Shown: piece by piece, positions 1 to 4,816 of the stretch
Layout: each line of letters opens with the position of its first letter
Position numbering within the stretch: position 1 is the first letter of the stretch
From: JABIDZ01 sp964402905
GTDB taxonomy: Archaea; Iainarchaeota; Iainarchaeia; Iainarchaeales; JAAZKV01
Length of the DNA: 9,497 nt
Direction of reading: 5' to 3'
Assembly: GCA_964402905.1 (NCBI GenBank)
Contig: CAYODU010000026.1
Coordinates: forward strand, 1 to 9,497
Made by a program: the position numbers and the translations under genes
Notes under the pieces: model-generated
The model's input: only the letters and a program-made list of their open reading frames with translations
The model's database searches: none
What the model was told of the DNA's origin: nothing

Positions 1-2148
1 GTACTAACAATAAACGCGGGAATGCATATACATGGTTCTATGCCAGAAGTACCTGGAGCAAGCATAGGCACAACAACTTCTTCAAGCACAAGTGATTATG
101 ATGTTATTTGTAGCGAAGAAACTTTCGGAGATTATTGGATTGGAAGCACTGATGAAGATGGTTTGTGTGCAACAGTAACAGACAAAACTTATTCACAAAA
201 ATATCATTTAAGAGTTGTTAGCGGAGAACCACAAGATGAGGCTCCAAAAATAGTTAAAGCAAATACTTGTGTTAGCGGAGCAATGGTTGGTGCTACGGGA
301 ATAGATGCTCTACCAAAAATAAAATTAAATTGGGACTGGGACAAAATTGATTCTACTACGTGTGATTATAGTAATGCAAATTACATTTACTGTGATGCAA
401 CACAATTTACAATAGAACTAACAAAGAAAATTGCTGAACTTGATGAGTTCTTTAATTTAAATTCAAATTTATCTTGTCCAGTTGATCCAGTTCTAGAAAG
501 CACTAACTCTCAAATAAATATAATCAATAGTGCAACAGAAATTGTTGTTAGCGGAAGAGCCGGAGTAACAGATATAAGTATTGGTTTAGATGATGACCAA
601 GCAACTGCAACAGTTACAATTGTTAATGAAACTGGAGAAAATCTTGAAACATATGTTACAGGGGTTTGGAAGGGTTCTGGAGAACCTGTACAAGAATTAA
701 AATCAATTACTCTTAATACGGGAACAAATGTTGTTGAGTTTACACAAAATACTCCAACATATGATGGAACATATTTGTTTAGTGCAGTTGTTAATGGTCC
801 AAGCGGAACAAGAAGAACTCTTACAAGAGCATTCCAGAATAATGTTATTACTAGTGATTGTTGGGCACCAAGAACAACTAGTGCCGTTGGCGGAGTACCA
901 TCAATCACATATTACTTAGCAAATAATGATAGCATTGCTTGGACAAACAGCATAAGAGATGCAACTGATTTAATGAATCACATTAACTTTGGAGCATATT
1001 TAATTAAAGATACTTACAGCACTGCTTTTTGGAAAGATTTCAAAGACAGATACAAAACTATTTTGACTGTTTCGGATCAAAAAGAAATGAATGTTCTTAA
1101 TTACCTTGATTCGGGAAAAGTAAGTGTAGCAAAAAGATTTTCTGGAACAAACGAAATTGAAGCTGGACTATACGATGTTTGGTTGAATATTGATTTCGGA
1201 GAAGACTTTTCTTTGGTAAATGAAAGAAAAGATACTACAATAGAAGCAAGTTTACTACTAGTAAAAAAACCAAGCGAAGCTTATCCATTCTACAATATTC
1301 CTTTTGATGGGATGGTTGGTTCAAAGAGCGGTAGACAAAATTACGGAGCAAATTATTCTAATCAAGGTGAAACACTAGAAATAAACTCTTCTCAGAATTC
1401 ATCTGAGAAAACAAGTACTTTTGATAATGCAATTAGCAATGGGGTAGTAAAAGTAAATACTCGTCTAGAAAATAATTTCTCTGCAACTAATTCAAGCGTT
1501 GCCACAAGAGGACAATTAGCCGCAGTTAGTTATAATGGTTCTACAGCCGAAATGGTTTTCAGTCCCAATTATGCTACTCCAGTAATAATGAGTTATTCTT
1601 TAGAAGGGACTCAAGGAGAAGTAGCTTATAGTATACAGAAAAATAATGCTCCTGTTATTACTGGAAGCAATTTAACTTATTGGACTGGTGCTGCACAGAG
1701 CCGAGACTTCTTTGGTGCAAGCGCTTCTGAATCATTCAGAAATACTGCAGATAAGCAACTCGATACAGGACAAGAATATGGCTTTAGTTGGAAAGACACT
1801 ACAAGAAACGGAACAATTTACTTGAAAACCATTTTTTATACTCCAGTAAATAGTCCTTATTCTGTTGTAGCGAGCTCAGATAACACATTATTCTGGGCAC
1901 CAAACCGTCAATTTAGTGCAGAAACACAGCTAGAAGGAATAAAAGGTATGCCAAATAACAGCAAAATTGATAGTTCTTACTTTTCTAGCCTAAGCGATTT
2001 GTTTGATATGGTTAAAGATCAAGAAGTTTGTGTTTCAAATGACGGAAGCAATATTTCTTTCTGGTGGAATCCAAGAGCAATAGAACTAAACCCTGGTTTA
2101 AATAATAGCTTGAGTAAAAAAGAAGCTGAACTTGTTGGAAGTAGTTAA
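1..2148 (+). CDS. Large secreted surface protein, N-terminus missing (partial)
   Basis: The frame is open from the first base (it reads VLTINAG before the first ATG at 22), so this is the C-terminal 715 residues of a longer protein and the ATG is probably internal. The sequence is rich in Asn, Ser, Thr and Gly, with alternating beta-strand character. Roughly residues 188-280 look like one Ig-like beta-sandwich, judged from strand pattern only. At least a dozen N-x-S/T sequons are present, densest after residue 440, as expected for a glycosylated archaeal exoprotein. Eight Cys occur (37, 56, 90, 121, 131, 159, 287, 677); the six in the first 160 residues could form disulfides. No C-terminal membrane anchor is visible; the chain ends in a short charged tail. 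It lies 113 bases upstream of five membrane-protein genes that appear to have their own promoter. I do not recognise the family. Secretion by an upstream class III or Sec signal is inference. Confidence 0.75.
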   Translation, partial: VLTINAGMHIHGSMPEVPGASIGTTTSSSTSDYDVICSEETFGDYWIGSTDEDGLCATVTDKTYSQKYHLRVVSGEPQDEAPKIVKANTCVSGAMVGATGIDALPKIKLNWDWDKIDSTTCDYSNANYIYCDATQFTIELTKKIAELDEFFNLNSNLSCPVDPVLESTNSQINIINSATEIVVSGRAGVTDISIGLDDDQATATVTIVNETGENLETYVTGVWKGSGEPVQELKSITLNTGTNVVEFTQNTPTYDGTYLFSAVVNGPSGTRRTLTRAFQNNVITSDCWAPRTTSAVGGVPSITYYLANNDSIAWTNSIRDATDLMNHINFGAYLIKDTYSTAFWKDFKDRYKTILTVSDQKEMNVLNYLDSGKVSVAKRFSGTNEIEAGLYDVWLNIDFGEDFSLVNERKDTTIEASLLLVKKPSEAYPFYNIPFDGMVGSKSGRQNYGANYSNQGETLEINSSQNSSEKTSTFDNAISNGVVKVNTRLENNFSATNSSVATRGQLAAVSYNGSTAEMVFSPNYATPVIMSYSLEGTQGEVAYSIQKNNAPVITGSNLTYWTGAAQSRDFFGASASESFRNTADKQLDTGQEYGFSWKDTTRNGTIYLKTIFYTPVNSPYSVVASSDNTLFWAPNRQFSAETQLEGIKGMPNNSKIDSSYFSSLSDLFDMVKDQEVCVSNDGSNISFWWNPRAIELNPGLNNSLSKKEAELVGSS

Positions 2149-2160
2149 AGAAAATAATGT

Positions 2161-2182
2161 GTTATTTAGTAAAAAAAATAAC
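2161..2182 (+). terminator. AT-rich stem-loop after the surface-protein gene
   Basis: GTTATTT (2161-2167) can pair with AAATAAC (2176-2182) across an 8-base A-rich loop, 12 bases after the stop codon. It could mark a 3' end or processing site. No U-tract follows on the + strand, archaeal termination does not need hairpins, and A/T-only arms arise easily by chance. Confidence 0.2.
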
Positions 2183-2230
2183 TGGTAAAGAAATTACTTA
2201 AAGTCTTCAAAAAAATAAAAAAACCAAATC

Positions 2231-2239
2231 TTTTATATA
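2231..2239 (+). promoter_or_regulatory. TATA box for the membrane-protein cassette
   Basis: TTTTATATA is preceded by an A/C-rich BRE-like stretch (AAACCAAATC). Its centre lies 27 bases upstream of the ATG at 2262, which is the usual archaeal TATA-to-start distance. No Shine-Dalgarno sequence lies between box and ATG. The sequence therefore favours transcription starting at or next to the A of the ATG, giving a leaderless mRNA, and separates this cassette from the surface-protein gene upstream. Confidence 0.6.
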
Positions 2240-2261
2240 GGAATAAATCTTAGTATAGTTT

Positions 2262-2639
2262 ATGCTTGGCAGTGGACTACTATTAAATGGCTTTATTTTT
2301 CTTGGTTTTTTCGGAGAGCTAAGCGGAGATATGATTTTAGTTTTAAAGATATTTACTTTGATGGCAATATTTGCTTATGTTACACAGCACCTTGGAAAAG
2401 GACCGATAACAATACTAATCATGGTTGTGATGTCTTGGTTTATTATCTTTGATTACTTTTGGTTCTTTGGCGGAATATATGTTTTGTGGATGCTACTAGC
2501 ATTCGGTTTCACGGGAGTAATAATAGATTTCTTCTTTGTTAATCCTGGGAACGGGCAAAAGAATGAGGGTGGAATTTCTTCCGGCAGAGACTATATGTCA
2601 AGACAAGCACAATACCAAAATATTATGAGGAGAAGATAA
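2262..2639 (+). CDS. Small integral membrane protein, cassette gene 1
   Basis: This 125-residue protein has a weakly hydrophobic N-terminus (about 5-18), then predicted membrane helices at about 24-41, 48-66 and 69-92. A soluble tail ends in three Arg, which suggests a cytoplasmic C-terminus. Helices 2 and 3 are joined by a very short aromatic turn (W59-F-I-I-F-D-Y-F-W67) with a single acidic residue. Residues 25-88 align without gaps to residues 39-102 of the next gene, with 18 identities including the L-G-x-G loop and the G-F-x-G-V-I end, so the two are paralogs. It is the first gene of the cassette, probably translated from a leaderless mRNA. The last codons (AGG AGA AGA) also supply the ribosome-binding site of the next gene, one base downstream. 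I know no function for it. A role in a membrane complex is inference from the tandem arrangement. Confidence 0.8.
   Translation: MLGSGLLLNGFIFLGFFGELSGDMILVLKIFTLMAIFAYVTQHLGKGPITILIMVVMSWFIIFDYFWFFGGIYVLWMLLAFGFTGVIIDFFFVNPGNGQKNEGGISSGRDYMSRQAQYQNIMRRR
2627..2633 (+). promoter_or_regulatory. Ribosome-binding site inside the end of cassette gene 1
   Basis: GAGGAGA lies 7 bases before the ATG at 2641 and sits inside the codons for the Arg tail of the preceding protein. The stop codon and next start are one base apart, so the two genes are very probably translationally coupled. Confidence 0.65.
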
Positions 2640-2640
2640 A

Positions 2641-2976
2641 ATGGAAAAAAGTTTTTTAGCTAACCAAAAAGGAAATCTCCTTTTAATAATTGTAGCAGTC
2701 ATGATTGGAGTTGTATTGCTTTTACCAGTACTAATGAAAGTTTTTCCGCCCGCAGATATTATAGTAAGAATAATTCTTGTGTTTGTTATACTGACAACAG
2801 TTAGAGGTTATTTAGGAAACGGAATAATGACACTAATTATTTCTGGAATACTAATTTATTTTTTGGTTTTCAAATGGGCTTGGCTTGGAGCAAGTGTATG
2901 GTTATTCATTACATTACTAAGCATAGGGTTCTTTGGTGTAATTGTTTGGGGAGTTGGAACCACACTACGAAAATAA
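2641..2976 (+). CDS. Small integral membrane protein, cassette gene 2 (paralog of gene 1)
   Basis: This 111-residue protein is almost entirely hydrophobic. After a short basic N-terminus come predicted helices at about 13-32, 39-55, 62-77 and 82-103, and it ends in a short basic tail. The second half is the unit shared with gene 1: L58-G-N-G61, the aromatic turn Y73-F-L-V-F-K-W-A-W81, and G96-F-F-G-V-I101. The acidic turn residue of gene 1 (D64) is replaced here by Lys (K78), a charge swap at the aligned position that would suit partner subunits. The ATG is one base after the previous stop, with a strong ribosome-binding site. A K-G followed by a hydrophobic run at residues 10-32 recalls a type IV pilin signal, but the Glu at +5 is missing, so I do not call it one. 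Function unknown. Confidence 0.8.
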   Translation: MEKSFLANQKGNLLLIIVAVMIGVVLLLPVLMKVFPPADIIVRIILVFVILTTVRGYLGNGIMTLIISGILIYFLVFKWAWLGASVWLFITLLSIGFFGVIVWGVGTTLRK

Positions 2977-3007
2977 AACAAATAAAAAAGAAAAAACAAA
3001 GGCATTA

Positions 3008-3027
3008 TCCTGTGAGAATTCACAGGA
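3008..3027. promoter_or_regulatory. Perfect inverted repeat (8-bp arms, 4-base loop) in the cassette spacer
   Basis: TCCTGTGA, loop GAAT, then TCACAGGA. The arms are perfectly complementary and contain four G/C bases each, which stands out in this AT-rich spacer (2977-3100). It lies 31 bases after the stop of cassette gene 2 and 17 bases before a TATA-like element. It could be a dimeric regulator site upstream of an internal promoter, or an RNA hairpin for processing or attenuation between the two halves of the cassette. The sequence alone does not decide between these. Confidence 0.5.
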
Positions 3028-3044
3028 ATTGCTTAACAGTAAGG

Positions 3045-3053
3045 TTTATTATT
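3045..3053 (+). promoter_or_regulatory. Possible internal TATA box for cassette gene 3
   Basis: TTTATTATT, preceded by AAGG, would place transcription start near 3075. That gives a leader of about 25 bases containing the GGTGA ribosome-binding site (3090-3094, 6 bases before the ATG). An internal promoter would explain the 124-base spacer in an otherwise tightly packed cassette. It is weak because similar AT-rich strings are common here. Confidence 0.35.
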
Positions 3054-3100
3054 ATTGGAAAAGAATTATTATTACAGAGAAAAGGAATAGGTGAAACAAT

Positions 3101-3355
3101 ATGGCTTTTGATTTTTTTGGAGCGATAGGCGGAAATGATTTAGCACTAAGCTTTGCGCTTGTTTTAATGATAATATATTTCTTGTGGTTCTATAATTGGG
3201 GCAAAAAACAAATCGGAATGAAAATGGGTTTGCTTTTAGCAATAATTCTATTTTATTTGACATTCTATCTTTATCCGGCTCTAGTATGGGTACCATTTAT
3301 TTTATTTATTTTTGCAACTTTTGGCAAAGAAATGCTGGAGCGCATTTCAAAGTAA
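3101..3355 (+). CDS. Small integral membrane protein, cassette gene 3
   Basis: This 84-residue protein has predicted helices at about 14-33, 42-57 and 59-75, with a basic loop (G34-K-K-Q) between the first two and a short charged C-terminus. The helix 2 to helix 3 junction is again an aromatic turn (F51-Y-L-T-F-Y-L-Y-P), the feature that recurs through the cassette. Start choice: the ATG has a clear GGTGA ribosome-binding site 6 bases upstream. It follows a 124-base spacer with a hairpin, so it probably opens the second block of the cassette. The next gene begins 22 bases later. No family is recognised. Resemblance to genes 1 and 2 is in layout and the turn motif and not in clear residue-by-residue identity. 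Confidence 0.75.
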   Translation: MAFDFFGAIGGNDLALSFALVLMIIYFLWFYNWGKKQIGMKMGLLLAIILFYLTFYLYPALVWVPFILFIFATFGKEMLERISK

Positions 3356-3365
3356 TTTTATAAAA

Positions 3366-3370
3366 GAGGT
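3366..3370 (+). promoter_or_regulatory. Ribosome-binding site that fixes a TTG start
   Basis: GAGGT lies 7 bases before the TTG at 3378. An in-frame TGA sits directly before that TTG, so no upstream start is possible. The later candidates (TTG at 3384, GTG at 3387) would be 13 and 16 bases away, too far for normal spacing. Confidence 0.6.
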
Positions 3371-3377
3371 TTTTTGA

Positions 3378-3695
3378 TTGGACTTGGTGAACTATACTGT
3401 TTCAGTAGCACTGATTGCTTTTACTATACAGTTTGGTGAACTGTGGATGGGTATTGGCGCAACACTGATACTAATAATTGCTTCACGTAATCTAAAAGCA
3501 AGTTTGTTGATGGTAATTTCTTTTGCTGTAATATATTTCATTAATGGAATTGGAATGAAAGAGTACTGGTTATTTGCTATGCTTGCTCTAATTGCACTTG
3601 GTTATTTATTGGGATTAGGGGCGGATGAACAGCCGGTTGATCCATATGCAGGACTCCTTGGTGGAGGAGGAATGGGCGGAGGATTGGGAATGTGA
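3378..3695 (+). CDS. Small membrane protein with Gly-rich tail, cassette gene 4 (TTG start)
   Basis: This 105-residue protein has predicted helices at about 6-20, 24-35, 40-57 and 63-81. An acidic Pro-containing linker (D83-E-Q-P-V-D-P) follows, then a C-terminal tail made almost only of Gly, Leu and Met. The helix pair about 40-81 has the cassette layout (I52-Y-F-I, short charged turn with K61-E62, then W64-L-F), but identity with genes 1 and 2 is weak. The TTG start is chosen from the GAGGT site 7 bases upstream. The Gly tail is encoded by GGN codons that also form the ribosome-binding site of the next gene, and the stop overlaps the next start by 3 bases (GTG inside ATGTGA). The tail may be functional or may be shaped by that overlap. 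No known function. Confidence 0.7.
   Translation: MDLVNYTVSVALIAFTIQFGELWMGIGATLILIIASRNLKASLLMVISFAVIYFINGIGMKEYWLFAMLALIALGYLLGLGADEQPVDPYAGLLGGGGMGGGLGM
3678..3682 (+). promoter_or_regulatory. Ribosome-binding site embedded in Gly codons of cassette gene 4
   Basis: GGAGG lies 9 bases before the GTG at 3692, inside codons for the Gly-rich tail. It supports the GTG start and translational coupling through the overlapping stop and start. Confidence 0.6.
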
Positions 3696-4030
3696 ATTAC
3701 TATGCCTTCATCGCTTTTTTTGTAGTAGCTCTTTTTATGTTATACCTTAGATTTGAGTGGCTTGGATTAATTTTCTTTATTCTCGCAGTAATTGTTCTTT
3801 TTTATGACCCACTAAAAGATAAATCAAAAGATGCTTGGGAAGAAATGAAAAAAGCTGAAGGATCTAGTCCTGAAAACAAATTCGGAGATTATGTTAAAAC
3901 AACTACAAAAATATTTGCACAAGAAATAAATGCATCAAAAAAATCAACTATTAATACAAAGGATTATCCAAAAAAATTGCATTCTTCTTCAAAAAACTTT
4001 TTCTCAGAACTAAAAGATTTGTTCAAGTAG
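3692..4030 (+). CDS. Two-helix membrane protein with charged soluble tail, cassette gene 5 (GTG start)
   Basis: This 112-residue protein has predicted helices at about 3-19 and 23-38 joined by a tight turn (L17-Y-L-R-F-E-W-L), which resembles the helix 2-3 turn of the other cassette proteins. About 74 polar residues follow (Lys, Glu, Ser rich, likely helical and partly disordered), probably cytoplasmic by the positive-inside rule. It looks like the core hairpin of the cassette unit with an added soluble domain, so it could be the member that contacts cytoplasmic partners; that is inference. The GTG start overlaps the TGA of gene 4 and has GGAGG 9 bases upstream. It is the last cassette gene, facing the convergent coiled-coil gene across a 73-base A/T-rich gap. 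No family recognised. Confidence 0.75.
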   Translation: MNYYAFIAFFVVALFMLYLRFEWLGLIFFILAVIVLFYDPLKDKSKDAWEEMKKAEGSSPENKFGDYVKTTTKIFAQEINASKKSTINTKDYPKKLHSSSKNFFSELKDLFK

Positions 4031-4055
4031 AAAAAAATAGATCAATTCTCAAGTA

Positions 4056-4092
4056 TTAAAAAAATTATTTAAATAGAAAAAAATTTTTTTCA
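4056..4092. terminator. Shared A/T-tract terminator between convergent genes
   Basis: The gap between the two facing stop codons holds runs of A on one side and T on the other, including seven T at 4084-4090 on the + strand and A-runs at about 4058-4064 and 4077-4083 that read as U-tracts on the - strand. Archaeal RNA polymerase terminates at U-tracts, so one region can serve both genes. Confidence 0.5.
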
Positions 4093-4103
4093 ATTAATTA
4101 TTT

Positions 4104-4601
4104 TTACTTTTTTGATTCAAGTTCTGTAAGAATTTTCCTATTCGCTTCCAAAATATCTTTCATTATTGACAAGAGTGCATCGCTCTGAGCTTTTAACTCA
4201 CTTACTTTTTCTTCGAGAGAAGAAAGTTTTACTGTTAGTGAAGAATCGTTTCCTTTAACTGATACGGTCTGTTTTACTTCATCAATCTTTTTGTGTAATT
4301 CATCAAGTTTATCAGCATGAGCCCCAAGCATATTATGAGTTGTTGTTTCATGTAACTGCTGTGTTTTTGATTGAGATTCATACTCATTTTGCATTGATCT
4401 AATTCGCTTTGCCTGTTCGTCCAAATCAACTTTATCTATATCATCTTCTTCTTTTGCAGGACTCTTTTGGGATTCAATCATTTTTTTTGCTTGTGCCGCA
4501 TCTATTCCAATATCATTTAAAGTAGATATAATTGTTTCTTCATCAATGCCCGTGTCAAGCATTCTTTTTATTGTTTCATTAACAATCTCTTCATTAACCA
4601 T
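4104..4601 (-). CDS. Coiled-coil protein with N-terminal helical domain
   Basis: This is a 165-residue soluble acidic protein. The N-terminal 45 residues form a predicted small helical domain with a repeated layout (M-L-D-x-G-I-D-E-E-T-I, then L-N-D-I-G-I-D), similar in pattern to UBA-like three-helix domains; that is pattern only. A charged linker follows, then long heptad-rich helices to the C-terminus, including D-K-L-D-E-L-H-K-K-I-D and L-S-S-L-E-E-K-V-S-E-L, ending in Lys-Lys. No membrane segment is present. Start choice: ATG at 4601 has AAGGT about 6 bases upstream and opens directly into the helical domain. An in-frame ATG at 4640 would add 13 residues (MSVGLSVCKKGLF) and also has a weak AGGT site, so it cannot be excluded. 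The gene is divergent from the pseudo-ATPase gene at 4817. Function unknown; a scaffold or adaptor role is inference. Confidence 0.75.
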   Translation of the reverse strand: MVNEEIVNETIKRMLDTGIDEETIISTLNDIGIDAAQAKKMIESQKSPAKEEDDIDKVDLDEQAKRIRSMQNEYESQSKTQQLHETTTHNMLGAHADKLDELHKKIDEVKQTVSVKGNDSSLTVKLSSLEEKVSELKAQSDALLSIMKDILEANRKILTELESKK

Positions 4602-4639
4602 AAACAAACCTTTTTTGCATACACTGAGGCCAACAGACA

Positions 4640-4646
4640 TTTAAAC
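4640..4646 (-). promoter_or_regulatory. Candidate TATA box for the coiled-coil gene (start at 4601)
   Basis: On the - strand GTTTAAAT lies about 42 bases before the ATG at 4601, giving a short leader that holds the AAGGT site. A competing element, TTTTTATATTC at about 4683-4693, would suit the longer start at 4640. The two boxes make the start genuinely ambiguous. Confidence 0.3.
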
Positions 4647-4734
4647 CTGCCCAAAAAATCCTCAATATGATTTTGTTTTTAGAATATAAAAACCTTACTT
4701 AGAGAAAAAAAAGAGTTTTTGACAGTGAGAAAAG

Positions 4735-4743
4735 CATAAATAA
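4735..4743 (+). promoter_or_regulatory. Candidate TATA box for the pseudo-ATPase gene
   Basis: CATAAATAA is centred 78 bases before the ATG at 4817, so transcription would start near 4765. This coincides with the ATG of a nine-codon reading frame (4763-4792) and with a small palindrome TATTA-G-TAATA (4753-4763). The gene itself has GGTG at 4808-4811, 5 bases before its ATG, consistent with a leadered mRNA. Confidence 0.4.
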
Positions 4744-4816
4744 GTGGAAGAGTATTAGTAATATGATTTCGTTTGATTTGGTAAAAAAATAAAGAAAAAT
4801 TGTTTTTGGTGTTTTA

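Noticed and set aside
510..908. Open frame of 132 codons on the - strand inside the surface-protein gene
   Set aside because: It lies fully antisense to a convincing coding region, has no promoter or ribosome-binding site of note, and its hydrophobic look comes from complementing Asn/Thr-rich codons.
2641..2740. Type IV pilin-like signal in cassette gene 2 (K10-G11 then a hydrophobic run)
   Set aside because: The conserved Glu at +5 is absent and the hydrophobic stretch is followed by more membrane helices, so an ordinary first transmembrane helix explains it.
3072..3296. Open frame of 74 codons on the - strand over cassette gene 3
   Set aside because: It is antisense to a gene with a strong ribosome-binding site and typical membrane-protein composition; no independent support.
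4602..4640. Longer start (ATG at 4640) for the coiled-coil gene
   Set aside because: It adds 13 residues unlike the rest of the protein. The ATG at 4601 has a better-spaced AAGGT and begins right at the helical domain. The longer form remains possible.
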